Shown here: one piece after another, positions 1 to 8,997 of the stretch
How positions within the stretch are numbered: position 1 is the first letter of the stretch
How the letters are laid out: each line of letters begins with the position of its first letter
Assembly: GCF_000516555.1 (NCBI RefSeq)
Contig: NZ_AZSJ01000003.1
Span: 567,959 to 631,958, forward strand
Reading direction: 5' to 3'
DNA: 64,000 nt
Origin: Afipia sp. P52-10
GTDB taxonomy: Bacteria; Pseudomonadota; Alphaproteobacteria; Rhizobiales; Xanthobacteraceae
Program-made: the position numbers and the translations under genes
The notes under the pieces: model-generated
What the model was told of the DNA's origin: nothing
Databases searched by the model: none
Seen by the model: only the letters and a program-made list of their open reading frames with translations

Positions 1-1
1 T

Positions 2-907
2 GCCGAAGCCGACAGCGGCCGCGTGATCGTCGGCGGCAAGGACATCTCCCATCTGCCGCCCTGGAAGCGCGACGTCGGCATGGTGTTCCAATCGTACGCG
101 CTCTGGCCGCACCTATCGGTCGCGCGTAACGTCGCATTCGGCCTCGAGGAGCGGCGCGTGCCGCGCGCGGAAGTGACCCGGCGAGTCACTGCTGCGCTCG
201 ATCTCGTGGGCCTCACCAGGCTTGCCGATCGTCGGCCCTCCCAGCTCTCAGGCGGCCAGCAGCAACGCGTCGCATTGGCCCGTACCATCGCTGTCGAGCC
301 GAAAATCCTGCTGTTGGACGAACCTCTGTCGAATCTCGATGCCAAGCTACGCATACAAGTCCGCCGCGAACTACGCGACCTGCAGCAGCGCCTCGGCCTG
401 ACGACCATCCTCGTCACGCACGATCAGGAAGAAGCGAACACCATCTGCGACCGGGTCGCGGTCATGAATGCGGGTGAAATCCAGCAGGTCGGCCCGCCGA
501 CCGAGCTTTACGAAGCTCCAGCCAACCTGTTCGTCGCCAACTTTCTCGGCACCGCCAACATCCTCGCCGGCAGGCCGCAGGGCGCCGGCTCGCAGCGTGC
601 ATTCGACGCCGGCCACGGTCTCAGAATCCCGATTGCACCGGATGCCGCGATCCCGGAAGGCGCGCGCATGGTCTTCCGGCCGCAGGACGTCACGCTTCTT
701 GCCGACGCTCCGGTCCCGAACGCCGGAATCTCCGGTGTTATCAGCTATCGTGAGTTTCTCGGCGCGAGCGTGCGCTATGGCGTTCGCTTGGGGAGCGCGG
801 AAATCCTAGCCGACATGCCGTTTCGCGCCGGCGATGCACTCTATGCGCTCGGCCAACCGGTCACGGTATCGATCGCGACCGGTTCGATCCACTGGCTCGC
901 AGCATGA
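2..907 (+). CDS. ABC transporter ATP-binding protein, PotA/FbpC/UgpC class (5' end outside window)
   Basis: The reading frame is open to the left edge, so the N-terminus with the Walker A loop is missing. What remains holds the Q-loop region (VFQSYALWPHLSVARNVAFG), the ABC signature LSGGQQQRVALARTI, Walker B ILLLDEPLSNLDAKLR and the switch histidine in ILVTHDQEEA. A C-terminal TOBE-type domain follows (RMVFRPQDVTLL). This order is typical of ATPases that energise importers of polyamines, Fe(III), phosphonates or sugars. The substrate cannot be read from this subunit, and its permease and binding-protein partners must lie to the left. The gene converges on mmsB with only about 15 bp between the two stop codons. 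Confidence 0.9.
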   Translation, partial: AEADSGRVIVGGKDISHLPPWKRDVGMVFQSYALWPHLSVARNVAFGLEERRVPRAEVTRRVTAALDLVGLTRLADRRPSQLSGGQQQRVALARTIAVEPKILLLDEPLSNLDAKLRIQVRRELRDLQQRLGLTTILVTHDQEEANTICDRVAVMNAGEIQQVGPPTELYEAPANLFVANFLGTANILAGRPQGAGSQRAFDAGHGLRIPIAPDAAIPEGARMVFRPQDVTLLADAPVPNAGISGVISYREFLGASVRYGVRLGSAEILADMPFRAGDALYALGQPVTVSIATGSIHWLAA

Positions 908-922
908 CGTGCGAGCGCTTGC

Positions 923-1810
923 TTATGCTCCGCGCAGGAAATTGACGACGCCGGAGAAATCCTTTGCGCCCGCTCCCTGCCCGACAAACAGATTGTAGAG
1001 CATCGCAGCTTCCGCACCGAGCGGTGTCGATGCACCGGATTCGCGGGCCGCATCCTGCGCCAGCTTGAGATCCTTCAGCATCATCGCTGCGGTGAAGCCC
1101 GCCTGATAATCCCGGTTTGCAGGCGAAGTCGGCACCGGCCCCGGTACCGGGCAATAGGTCGTCAGCGACCAGCACTGTCCCGACGATTTCGACGCGATGT
1201 CGAACAGTTTCTGGTGATCGAGCCCGAGCTTCTCCGCCAGCACGAACGCTTCGGAAACCGCGATCATGGAAATGCCCAGCACCATGTTGTTGCAGATCTT
1301 GGCGGCTTGTCCGTTGCCGGAACCGCCCGCATGCACGATGGTCTTACCCATAACCTCAAGGTAGGGCTTCGCCCGCGCGAATGCCTGGTCGCTGCCGCCG
1401 ACCATGAAGGTGAGCGTCGCGCCCTGCGCGCCGCCGACTCCCCCCGACACCGGCGCATCCAGCATTTCCAGGCCGCGTTCGGCGGCAGCAGCCGCGACCG
1501 CGCGTGCGCTCGCGACATCGATGGTCGAGCAATCGATCAGCAACGTTCCGGTCGCGGCCTGCGCAATGAGCCCCTTGGGGCCAAGGTAGATTTCCCGTGC
1601 CTCCTTGCCGGACGGCAGCATGGTGATGAGAACGTCCGCCCCCTTTAGCGCTGCGCCGGCATCGGCGGCAGCCTTGCCGCCGGCAGCCACGAGCCTGTCA
1701 ACCGAGGCCGGGAAGATGTCGAACCCCTGCAGCTCGTGACCCGCCTTGATGAGGTTCTGCGCCATCGGCAAACCCATGTTGCCGAGTCCGATGAATCCGA
1801 TCCGCGCCAT
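923..1810 (-). CDS. mmsB: 3-hydroxyisobutyrate dehydrogenase
   Basis: NAD-dependent oxidation of 3-hydroxyisobutyrate to methylmalonate semialdehyde in valine degradation. The 295-aa protein begins with the Rossmann motif IGFIGLGNMGLPMAQNL. It has the family substrate-binding segment DAPVSGGVGGAQGATLTFMVGG and the catalytic-lysine segment GNGQAAKICNNMVLG. Length is normal for the family. It is the last gene of the set mmsA, isobutyryl-CoA dehydrogenase, mmsB (36-bp gap to the gene upstream), which supports the assignment over other beta-hydroxyacid dehydrogenases such as tartronate semialdehyde reductase. Confidence 0.92.
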   Translation of the reverse strand: MARIGFIGLGNMGLPMAQNLIKAGHELQGFDIFPASVDRLVAAGGKAAADAGAALKGADVLITMLPSGKEAREIYLGPKGLIAQAATGTLLIDCSTIDVASARAVAAAAAERGLEMLDAPVSGGVGGAQGATLTFMVGGSDQAFARAKPYLEVMGKTIVHAGGSGNGQAAKICNNMVLGISMIAVSEAFVLAEKLGLDHQKLFDIASKSSGQCWSLTTYCPVPGPVPTSPANRDYQAGFTAAMMLKDLKLAQDAARESGASTPLGAEAAMLYNLFVGQGAGAKDFSGVVNFLRGA

Positions 1811-1846
1811 TATCCAATCCTCCCCGCAATGGTGTGTGACTGTCCG

Positions 1847-2986
1847 TCAGGACGCCAGGATATTGCGGCTGATGATCAACCGCATGATTTCGTTGCTGCC
1901 CTCAAGGATTTGGTGCACGCGCACGTCGCGCAGCACGCGTTCGATCGGGTGATCCTGCAGATAGCCATAGCCGCCGTGCAGTTGCAGGCACCCGTTGACG
2001 ATCTCGAAACCGGCGTCGGTCGCAAAACGCTTCGCCATCGCTGCGAGCTGGGTGGCGCCGGCCTCCTTATCGCCGACGGCGCAGGCCGCCCGCCGCAACA
2101 TCAGCCGTGCAACCTCCAGCTCAGTGGCATAATCGGCGACCCGGAACTGCAACGCCTGAAGATCCGCCAACCGCGTACCGAATTGCTTGCGCTCACGCAT
2201 GTAGTCGAGGGTCCGGTCGAGGCAGAATTGCGCTCCGCCGAGCGAACAGGCGGCGATGTTCAGCCGTCCGCCGTCGAGCCCCGCCATCGCGATCTTGAAG
2301 CCCTCGCCCTCTTCACCGACACGGTTGCTGACCGGCACGCGGCAATTTTCGAAGATCAGCGCCGCCGTCGGTTGCGATTTCCAGCCGAGCTTCTTCTCCT
2401 GTGCGCCGAAGCTCAGGCCGGGCGTGCCGTTCTCGATCACGAGACAGGAAATGCCCTTCGGTCCGGGGCCGCCGGTACGCGCCATCACCACATAGATGTC
2501 GGACCGCCCGCCGCCGGAAATGAAGGCCTTCGCGCCATTGACCACGTAATGGTCGCCATCCCGTTCAGCCTTCGTCACAAGGCTCGCCGCATCCGAACCA
2601 GCTCCCGGCTCGGTGAGGCAGTAGCTGGCGAAGTGCTCCATGCTGCAGAGCTTCGGCAGCAGGCGACGCCGCAGAGCATCGCTGCCGTAAGTATCGATCA
2701 TCCACGCCGCCATGTTGTGGATGGAGATGTAGGCCGCTGTCGATGTGCAGCCCTGCGCCAACTCTTCGAAAATCAGCGCAGCATCCAGCCGTGTCAGCGC
2801 CGAGCCGCCGACATCCTCGCGCACATAGATGCCGCCGAATCCCAGTGCTGCCGCCTTTCGCAACGTCTCCACCGGAAAGGTGGACGCCTCATCCCAGGCC
2901 TTCGCATGCGGCATCATCTCCTCGCGCGCGAAGGCGCGTGCACTCTCCTGGAACGCACGCTGCTCTTCGGTCAGATGGAAATCCAT
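1847..2986 (-). CDS. Isobutyryl-CoA dehydrogenase (ACAD8-like acyl-CoA dehydrogenase)
   Basis: A 379-aa FAD flavoenzyme with the standard acyl-CoA dehydrogenase architecture: an N-terminal helical domain, [14 protein letters not shown] in the central beta-domain, and the C-terminal [16 protein letters not shown]. Glu362 of that last segment is the expected catalytic base. It lies 12 bp after mmsA and ahead of mmsB, so oxidation of isobutyryl-CoA to methacrylyl-CoA in valine catabolism is the natural role. Specificity for branched C4 acyl-CoA is inferred from context. An enoyl-CoA hydratase and a 3-hydroxyisobutyryl-CoA hydrolase for the middle steps are not in this operon. Confidence 0.88.
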   Translation of the reverse strand: MDFHLTEEQRAFQESARAFAREEMMPHAKAWDEASTFPVETLRKAAALGFGGIYVREDVGGSALTRLDAALIFEELAQGCTSTAAYISIHNMAAWMIDTYGSDALRRRLLPKLCSMEHFASYCLTEPGAGSDAASLVTKAERDGDHYVVNGAKAFISGGGRSDIYVVMARTGGPGPKGISCLVIENGTPGLSFGAQEKKLGWKSQPTAALIFENCRVPVSNRVGEEGEGFKIAMAGLDGGRLNIAACSLGGAQFCLDRTLDYMRERKQFGTRLADLQALQFRVADYATELEVARLMLRRAACAVGDKEAGATQLAAMAKRFATDAGFEIVNGCLQLHGGYGYLQDHPIERVLRDVRVHQILEGSNEIMRLIISRNILAS

Positions 2987-2998
2987 CGGCGTAACCGA

Positions 2999-4495
2999 TC
3001 ACCGCATCGTCGGGATAACGAACTCTGCGCCGTCCTTGATGCCGGAGGGCCAGCGCGAGGTGACGGTCTTGGTCTTGGTGTAGAAGCGGATCGAATCCGG
3101 ACCATGCTGGTTGAGATCGCCGAAGCCGGAGGCCTTCCAACCGCCGAAGGTATGATAGGCGAGCGGCACCGGGATCGCGAAGTTCACGCCCACCATGCCG
3201 ACCTGCACCCGGTTGGTGAAGTCGCGCGCGGTATCGCCGTCGCGGGTGAAGATCGACACGCCGTTGCCATATGCATGCTCCGACGGCAGCCGCAGCGCGT
3301 CCTCGTAAGTCTGCGCTCGCACGACCGACAACACCGGGCCGAAGATCTCCTCCTGATAGATGCGCATCGTCGGCGTGACATTGTCGAACAGACAGCCGCC
3401 CATGAAGAAGCCATTCTCATAGCCCTGCATCTTGAAGCCGCGACCATCGACCAACAGCTTGGCGCCTTCCTTGACGCCGATATCGACATACTCTCTGACC
3501 CGCTCCACCGCCGCTCGGGTCACCATCGGGCCATAGTCGGCCTGGGTATCGGTCGAGGGACCGATCTTCAGCGCCTCCACCCGCGGCACGAGCTTCTCGA
3601 TCAGCCGATCCGCAGTGGTCTTGCCCACCGGCACTGCCACCGAGATCGCCATGCATCGCTCGCCCGCCGAGCCGTAGCCCGCGCCGACCAGCGCATCGAC
3701 CGCCTGGTCGAGGTCCGCATCCGGCATCACGATCATGTGGTTCTTGGCACCGCCGAAGCACTGCACCCGTTTGCCGTGCGCGGTGCCGGTCGCATAGATG
3801 TAGGCGGCGATCGGCGTCGAGCCGACGAAGCCGATCGCCTTGACGCGGGCGTCGGTCAGAAGCGTGTCCACCGCTTCCTTGTCGCCGTTGACCACGTTGA
3901 GGATGCCCGGCGGCAGGCCCGCCTCCAGCATCAGTTCGGCGAGCCGCATCGGCACCGACGGATCCCGCTCCGAGGGCTTGAGGATGAAGGCATTGCCGCA
4001 AGCGATCGCAGGCGCGAACTTCCACATCGGGATCATCGCTGGGAAATTGAACGGCGTGATGCCGGCAACCACGCCGAGCGGCTGGCGCATCGAGTAGAGA
4101 TCGATCGCGGGACCCGCGCCTTCCGTGTATTCGCCCTTCAGCAGATGCGGGATGCCGCAGGCGAACTCCACCACCTCGACGCCGCGCTGGATGTCGCCCT
4201 TGGCGTCGGGGAGGGTCTTGCCATGCTCCGACGACAGCATCGCCGCCAGCGAATCGGTCTCCTTGGCAATCAGCTCCAGGAACTTGAACAGCACGCGGGC
4301 GCGGCGCTGCGGATTGGTCGCAGCCCAGGCCGGCTGCGCGGCTTCGGCATTGGCAATCGCCTGTTCGACTTCGCTGCGCGAGGCCAAGGCCACCTTTGCC
4401 CGCACCTCGCCCGTATCCGGGTTGAACACCTCCGCGAACCGGCCGGAACTCCCGCCAACCGCCTTCCCGCCAATCAGATGACCAATCTCGCGCAT
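2999..4495 (-). CDS. mmsA: CoA-acylating methylmalonate-semialdehyde dehydrogenase
   Basis: Converts methylmalonate semialdehyde, NAD+ and CoA to propionyl-CoA. The 498-aa protein has the aldehyde dehydrogenase fold with the TPFNFPAMIPMW segment, the family-specific QCFGGAKNHMIVMPDADLDQ, and GSAGERCMAIS holding the catalytic Cys281. I place the start at the ATG at 4495, which has GGAGGA just upstream, rather than at an in-frame codon 75 bp further out whose extra residues look non-coding. It is the first gene of the valine operon and diverges from the LysR gene at 4607. Confidence 0.93.
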   Translation of the reverse strand: MREIGHLIGGKAVGGSSGRFAEVFNPDTGEVRAKVALASRSEVEQAIANAEAAQPAWAATNPQRRARVLFKFLELIAKETDSLAAMLSSEHGKTLPDAKGDIQRGVEVVEFACGIPHLLKGEYTEGAGPAIDLYSMRQPLGVVAGITPFNFPAMIPMWKFAPAIACGNAFILKPSERDPSVPMRLAELMLEAGLPPGILNVVNGDKEAVDTLLTDARVKAIGFVGSTPIAAYIYATGTAHGKRVQCFGGAKNHMIVMPDADLDQAVDALVGAGYGSAGERCMAISVAVPVGKTTADRLIEKLVPRVEALKIGPSTDTQADYGPMVTRAAVERVREYVDIGVKEGAKLLVDGRGFKMQGYENGFFMGGCLFDNVTPTMRIYQEEIFGPVLSVVRAQTYEDALRLPSEHAYGNGVSIFTRDGDTARDFTNRVQVGMVGVNFAIPVPLAYHTFGGWKASGFGDLNQHGPDSIRFYTKTKTVTSRWPSGIKDGAEFVIPTMR

Positions 4496-4579
4496 GGTGT
4501 TCCTCCGCTTATACCGCTCAGTCTCGTTGGATGTTTGCTTGGATATTGCGCGTTTGTTTTTGCACGGCAACTGCTATAA

Positions 4580-4598
4580 TTGCACAGTCCTTGTGCGA
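4580..4598. promoter_or_regulatory. Candidate LysR operator in the mmsA/lysR divergent region
   Basis: The half-sites TTGCACA and TGTGCGA are inverted repeats separated by 5 bp (one mismatch). The site lies 9 bp before the proposed LysR start and directly after a TATAAT-like -10 element at 4575-4580. LysR-family regulators commonly bind such sites in the divergent region and repress themselves while activating the neighbouring operon. Binding is inferred. Confidence 0.4.
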
Positions 4599-4606
4599 CA
4601 ATTCAC

Positions 4607-5506
4607 ATGCCAAAACACGCCTTCGAATGGTCCGATCTACGTTATTTCCTGGCCATTGCGCGCAGCGGAAAACTAACCTCCGCCGCCCAACGGCTCAAGG
4701 TCGAACATTCGACAGTCAGCCGTCGTCTGGCCGCGCTCGAAACGGCGCTGGGGGCACGGTTGTTCGACAGGGAGCCTGGTGGCTACAAGCTCACGCCCGC
4801 CGGTGAAAAGCTTTTCCCCTCAGCGGAGGAAATGGAGGCAATCGCCCTCACATCGCAGAGCCATCTCGCCGATACCGACCTCAGCCTCTCAGGCACCGTA
4901 CGGATCGGCGCGCCAGATGGCTTTGGTTCATTCTTCCTCGCGCCCCGCATCGGCCGGCTGACCGAAACGCACCCCAACCTCGAGGTGCAGCTCGTGGCCC
5001 TGCCCAGGGTGTTCAGCCTGTCCAAGCGTGAGGCGGACATCGCGATCGGCCTCAGCAGACCGAAGGAGAAGCGGCTGCATGGCTACAAGCTGACCGACTA
5101 TCGCCTGAAGATGTACGCAGCTTCCGCTTACCTGCGGCGACACCCGCGCATCGACACTCTTGCCGCTCTCAGTCAACACCGGTTCATCGGATACGTCGAC
5201 GACTTGCTCTACACACCCGAGCTCGACTACCTGCGGCTAGCCGCCAAGGACGCAAGGGCTTTGCTGAAGAGCTCGACCCTGGTCGCACAGCTTGAAATGA
5301 CGCTGGCGGGAGCCGGCATCTGTATTCTACCGACCTTCATGGCCCGCGCTCACCCTGAGCTCGAATGCATTCTTCCCGAAACCATCGAACTCATTCGCAG
5401 CTTCTGGCTGGTCGTCCATACCGACATCCGCAACCTTGCCCGCGTGCGCACCGTCAGCGAGTTCATCATTGGACAGGTCGAGAGCGAGCGAACCCTCTTT
5501 GAATGA
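4607..5506 (+). CDS. LysR-family transcriptional regulator, probable mms operon regulator
   Basis: A 299-aa protein with an N-terminal winged helix-turn-helix (WSDLRYFLAIARSGKLTSAA, then HSTVSRRLAALE) and a C-terminal periplasmic-binding-like effector domain. The helix HSTVSRR in place of the common QPALSRQ is seen in a LysR subgroup that also includes divergent regulators of metabolic operons. The ATG at 4607 is preferred over a TTG at 4580 because translation from the latter would run through the palindrome and -10 element. Divergent placement 111 bp from mmsA suggests it controls valine catabolism. The effector is unknown. Confidence 0.85.
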   Translation: MPKHAFEWSDLRYFLAIARSGKLTSAAQRLKVEHSTVSRRLAALETALGARLFDREPGGYKLTPAGEKLFPSAEEMEAIALTSQSHLADTDLSLSGTVRIGAPDGFGSFFLAPRIGRLTETHPNLEVQLVALPRVFSLSKREADIAIGLSRPKEKRLHGYKLTDYRLKMYAASAYLRRHPRIDTLAALSQHRFIGYVDDLLYTPELDYLRLAAKDARALLKSSTLVAQLEMTLAGAGICILPTFMARAHPELECILPETIELIRSFWLVVHTDIRNLARVRTVSEFIIGQVESERTLFE

Positions 5507-5533
5507 GGGCCAATTTGAGTGAGCCCAAGAAGA

Positions 5534-5575
5534 CGCGCTCGCCACAGATGGAATAAATCCAGCGCGGCGAGCGCG
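5534..5575. terminator. Stem-loop between convergent genes
   Basis: A perfect 10-bp stem (CGCGCTCGCC pairing with GGCGAGCGCG) encloses a 22-nt loop, centred between the stop codons of the LysR gene (5506) and the SDR gene (5594). Position and symmetry fit a bidirectional terminator. Only a short T stretch follows. Confidence 0.5.
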
Positions 5576-5593
5576 ACTTTCCAAAGCTGGCTA

Positions 5594-6496
5594 TCAGGAT
5601 TGGATGTCCCGCCCCCACATATCCGCATTCGGTCGGGCCTGTTTCATCAACGCGGCGATCTTCGGCCCCAGTTCGTTCGGATCCTCCACCGGCTCGATCC
5701 CCGGCCCGGCGTGCCAGCCTTCCGCCACCTTCAGGATGCCGTCACCCGCCTCGAACACCCGGCCCGTGACATCGACCGATTCCTCGCTGGCGAGCCACAC
5801 CACGATGGGCGCGACCCAACGCGGATCGCGGCGTTGGATTTCCTCCTCGGTCCGCTGCCGCAGACCTTCGGTCATGCGGGTCTGGGCCCGCGGCGCGATG
5901 GCATTCACTGTGATGCCGTATTGCTTCAGCTCCATCGCACTGATGATCGTGAATGCCGCGATACCGGCCTTGGCCGCACCATAGTTCGTCTGCCCGACAT
6001 TGCCGAAAATGCCCGACGCCGACGACGTGTTGATCAGGCGCGCGTTGACCGGCGCACCGCGCGCCTTCGCCTGCTGCCGCCAATACTGCGCCGCGTGATG
6101 CGACGGCGCGAACGTGCCTTTTAAATGCACCTTGATGACGGCATCCCACTCCGCCTCGGTCATATTGACCATCATGCGATCGCGCAAGATGCCGGCGTTG
6201 TTGATCAGGATATCGAGACTGCCGAAGGTGCTGATCGCCTCGTCGATCATCGCTTTGGCGCCGGCCCAGTCGCTGACGTCATTGCCGTTGACGATCGCCT
6301 CGCCGCCGGCCGCCTTGATCGCATTGACCACCTCTTGCGCTGGCGAAAGATCGTGCCCTTCGCCCGACTGGCTGCTGCCCAGGTCGTTGACGACGACCCT
6401 GGCGCCTTGCTCTGCCAGCATCAGCGCGTACTCGCGCCCAAGTCCGCGGCCGCCGCCGGTGACGATCGCCACCCGCCCCTTGCACAATTGTCCCAT
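5594..6496 (-). CDS. SDR-family dehydrogenase, 17beta-HSD4 / (3R)-hydroxyacyl-CoA dehydrogenase type
   Basis: A classical short-chain dehydrogenase of 300 aa. It has the cofactor motif VTGGGRGLGREYA, the NNAG motif (ILINNAGILRDRMM), the serine segment INTSSASGIFGNVGQ and the catalytic YGAAK. The GRGLGREYA and NNAGILRD patterns resemble the dehydrogenase domain of peroxisomal multifunctional enzyme type 2, which oxidises (3R)-hydroxyacyl-CoA. The start at 6496 has AAGGACC upstream; a longer frame to 6610 overlaps the previous gene and looks spurious. It is the third gene of the operon from 8735. A MaoC hydratase of the matching stereochemistry is divergently encoded at 8998. Confidence 0.82.
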   Translation of the reverse strand: MGQLCKGRVAIVTGGGRGLGREYALMLAEQGARVVVNDLGSSQSGEGHDLSPAQEVVNAIKAAGGEAIVNGNDVSDWAGAKAMIDEAISTFGSLDILINNAGILRDRMMVNMTEAEWDAVIKVHLKGTFAPSHHAAQYWRQQAKARGAPVNARLINTSSASGIFGNVGQTNYGAAKAGIAAFTIISAMELKQYGITVNAIAPRAQTRMTEGLRQRTEEEIQRRDPRWVAPIVVWLASEESVDVTGRVFEAGDGILKVAEGWHAGPGIEPVEDPNELGPKIAALMKQARPNADMWGRDIQS

Positions 6497-6534
6497 CCTT
6501 GGTCCTTTCTTGATGTGATGACGATTGCAATCGT

Positions 6535-7752
6535 TCAGCCCGGTGGCTCGCCGACGATGACGTCGCCGAACAGATGCCAGTTCGACCCCTCGAAGCGCAT
6601 CAATTGCCACTGCTCGATCGGCGCAAAATCGCTCGGCGATGTATTCACCGTGACGCCCGGAAGCAGCATGTCCAGCTGGACATCTTTCAGGCTGCTCGCC
6701 TGCCGCATCACGTTCTCACGCGTGAGATCGTCACCGCATTGTTTCAGCACCTGTACCAGGAGCTGAGCCGCGTTGTATCCATTGACGATCAACGTATCGC
6801 TGCGATTGGCATCCGGAAAATACGTATCGAGAAAAGCATTGAGGTTCTTCAGACCCGGGTCGCCCCTCCACCTCGGATCATTTGGATCCTTGAAATATGC
6901 CGCCGAGATGATCCCTTGCGCGTTCTCGAACCCTGCCGGTTTAATGACGCTGCCGATCGATGCCGAAACGTAACTGAGAATATGCAATGGTTTCCAGCCC
7001 AGCTCAGCCGTCTTCTTGATGGTCTGTGCCGCGAATTTCGGTGTCGCGATGTCCATCAGAACATCGGCACCGGTCGATCTCAGTTTGACGATATGGGAGT
7101 CGATGGTCGGCTCCGAAACGTCGAACGCCTCTTCGGCGACGATCATCGACGGCGCCTTGTCGCCAAGGCCAAGCCGAATGCCCTTCAGATAATCCTTACC
7201 GTAATCATCGTTCTGATAAAGGATGGCGATCCGTGCGCCCGGCCTCTCCTTCAAGAGATACTTGGCATAGATATGACCCTCGTTCTCGTAGCTGGGAGCG
7301 AGGCCCATGGTCCACGGAAAGCCCTTCGGATCGTTCCACTTTGCCGCCCCGCTCGATACGAACAGTTGCGGCACTTTTCTCGCGTTCAGATATTTCTGAA
7401 CAGCGGAATTGGTCGCCGTTCCGAGTGAATTGAACACCAGGAGAACCTCATCGCCTTCCACGAGCTTACGGGTCTGCTCGACGGTTTTCGGCGGAGAGTA
7501 GGCATCGTCATAGGAAACGAAAACGATCTTGCGGCCATTGATGCCGCCCTCGGCATTGATCTTTCGGAAGTACGCCGCCGATGTTCTCGGAACCATGCCA
7601 AAGGCAGATGCCGGACCGCTGTAGGGCGACGTATTGCCGATCTTGATCTCCGTGTCAGTCACGCCAGGACCATAAGCCTTCTCAGCAGCAGACGCCGCAG
7701 ATCCCAAGCTCAGGAGCGCTGCGACAACCACGATTCCTTTCGACTTGATCAC
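6535..7752 (-). CDS. Branched-chain-amino-acid-type ABC transporter substrate-binding protein (LivK/peripla_BP_6)
   Basis: A 405-aa periplasmic protein. It has a signal peptide (IVVVAALLSLGSAASAAEKAYGPGV) followed by VTDTEIKIGNTSPYSGPASAFG, the typical opening of class I Leu/Ile/Val-type binding proteins. The GTG at 7752 has GGAGG at a good distance; an ATG 12 bp upstream overlaps that ribosome site. It sits between two SDR genes in one operon without its permeases or ATPases, so the partners are elsewhere or shared. Homologues often bind aromatic or fatty acids rather than amino acids, which would fit the surrounding CoA-catabolic genes, but the ligand is not readable here. Confidence 0.85.
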   Translation of the reverse strand: MIKSKGIVVVAALLSLGSAASAAEKAYGPGVTDTEIKIGNTSPYSGPASAFGMVPRTSAAYFRKINAEGGINGRKIVFVSYDDAYSPPKTVEQTRKLVEGDEVLLVFNSLGTATNSAVQKYLNARKVPQLFVSSGAAKWNDPKGFPWTMGLAPSYENEGHIYAKYLLKERPGARIAILYQNDDYGKDYLKGIRLGLGDKAPSMIVAEEAFDVSEPTIDSHIVKLRSTGADVLMDIATPKFAAQTIKKTAELGWKPLHILSYVSASIGSVIKPAGFENAQGIISAAYFKDPNDPRWRGDPGLKNLNAFLDTYFPDANRSDTLIVNGYNAAQLLVQVLKQCGDDLTRENVMRQASSLKDVQLDMLLPGVTVNTSPSDFAPIEQWQLMRFEGSNWHLFGDVIVGEPPG

Positions 7753-7823
7753 TGCTTCCTCCATTTGAACGACGTTGACGATCTTCGTTGGTGAAAGCTC
7801 CGCCGAGATTTGAGAGGCCGATC

Positions 7824-8735
7824 TCAGATCGGATCCCAGGAGAACACGTCGCCCGATCGATGCAGCGGATAGAACGATGCGTCCATCGCCGGAAACACGC
7901 GCTCCACGATCGTATCCGGCGACCAGCCTTCCGCGGTGTGTACGGAGCGAATCGGACGAGACTGCCCGAACAGAAAGATTTCATTGGCGCGCGTGCCGAA
8001 TATCTGACCATTGACATTGGCTGCCGCATCGGACAGCAGCGCCACTGCAAACGGAGATATCTTCTCCGGCTCCAGCTTCTTCAATCCCTCGACACGCTTC
8101 TGCTCCTCGGGCGTGTTCGCAGGAATGGTGCCGACCAGTCGTGTCCAGGCAAACGGCGCAATGCAATTAGAACGGACACCAAAACGCTGCATATCCATCG
8201 CGATCGACTTCGACAAACCGACGATGCCGATCTTGGCGGCTGCGTAATTGGCCTGGCCGAAGTTGCCGATCAATCCCGATGTAGATGTCATGTGCACGAA
8301 CGCGCCCTGGTTCTGCTTGCGAAACGGATCGGCAGCGGCACGCGAAACATAGAAGTAGCCTTTCAGATGCACCTGCACGACGTCGTCGAACTCTTCACGC
8401 GACATCTTGTGGAATATCTTGTCGCGCAGGATGCCTGCATTGTTGACGACACCGTCGAGGCGGCCGAAGGCATCGAGCGCATGCTGGACGATGCGATGCG
8501 CCTCGTCCCAATCGGCAATGGAGTGCCCGTCGGCACGCGCGTCGCCGCCCAACGCCTTGATTTCATTCACGACAGCCTGCGCGGGCCCGATCTCGCCGCC
8601 GCGACCCGCCTCGTCCCCGCCCAGGTCGTTGACCAGAACCTTAGCACCTTCGCGCGCCGCATCGAGTGCAATGCAACGGCCGACCCCGCGCCCGCCGCCG
8701 GTCACGATCACCACCTTCCCATCCAGCAGGCCCAT
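7824..8735 (-). CDS. SDR-family dehydrogenase (second copy, HSD17B4-like)
   Basis: A 303-aa short-chain dehydrogenase with VTGGGRGVGRCIA (cofactor), VVNNAGILRDKIF, the serine segment HMTSTSGLIGNFGQANY and catalytic YAAAK. It is similar in layout to the SDR at 5594-6496, so the two may act on different chain lengths or stereoisomers of a 3-hydroxyacyl-CoA. The ATG at 8735 is preceded by GAGGAAT. It is the first gene of the reverse operon that also holds the binding protein and the second SDR. Its promoter region contains a 26-bp palindrome 30 bp upstream of the start. Confidence 0.83.
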   Translation of the reverse strand: MGLLDGKVVIVTGGGRGVGRCIALDAAREGAKVLVNDLGGDEAGRGGEIGPAQAVVNEIKALGGDARADGHSIADWDEAHRIVQHALDAFGRLDGVVNNAGILRDKIFHKMSREEFDDVVQVHLKGYFYVSRAAADPFRKQNQGAFVHMTSTSGLIGNFGQANYAAAKIGIVGLSKSIAMDMQRFGVRSNCIAPFAWTRLVGTIPANTPEEQKRVEGLKKLEPEKISPFAVALLSDAAANVNGQIFGTRANEIFLFGQSRPIRSVHTAEGWSPDTIVERVFPAMDASFYPLHRSGDVFSWDPI

Positions 8736-8764
8736 ATCCAGATTCCTCGCTATCAACGCGTCGT

Positions 8765-8790
8765 CATTTAGTACGCATGTGTACTATATG
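8765..8790. promoter_or_regulatory. Palindromic operator 1 of a divergent pair
   Basis: Arms CATTTAGTAC and GTACTATATG (9 of 10 pairs match) flank the hexamer GCATGT. This is the same symmetry and sequence as the site at 8914-8939. It lies just upstream of the SDR gene starting at 8735. A MarR regulator encoded at 10068 is the nearest candidate to bind it. Confidence 0.7.
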
Positions 8791-8913
8791 ATATGCGGCA
8801 AAGATCGCAAGCCCGACCACGAAAGACGAGCGAATCTCCCTACGTACCCGCCCGGGGACGAATCCCGAGCTCTGAAAGAAATGCCAGGCGCCAACGAACG
8901 GCGGCGTGCATTT

Positions 8914-8939
8914 CATATAGTACATACGTGTACTATATG
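8914..8939. promoter_or_regulatory. Palindromic operator 2 of a divergent pair
   Basis: Perfect 10-bp arms CATATAGTAC and GTACTATATG flank ATACGT. The centre is 149 bp from that of the site at 8765-8790, and the site lies 58 bp upstream of the MaoC start. Two matching operators flanking a divergent promoter suggest joint repression of both transcripts. Confidence 0.75.
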
Positions 8940-8997
8940 TGCTAGAATGAGCGCGTTCAGAAAAGCGCCGATCGACGGCGCCGTTTGGGAGGCAATC

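Noticed and set aside
1736-4579. 947-aa open frame on the + strand
   Set aside because: It runs antisense through mmsB, the isobutyryl-CoA dehydrogenase and mmsA, all with full family motifs. Its translation is Arg/His-rich without domain signals, a GC-rich shadow frame.
8407-8997. N-terminal extension of the MaoC gene
   Set aside because: The extension crosses both operators and the SDR gene, and lacks hot-dog similarity. The GTG at 8998 has GGGAGG.
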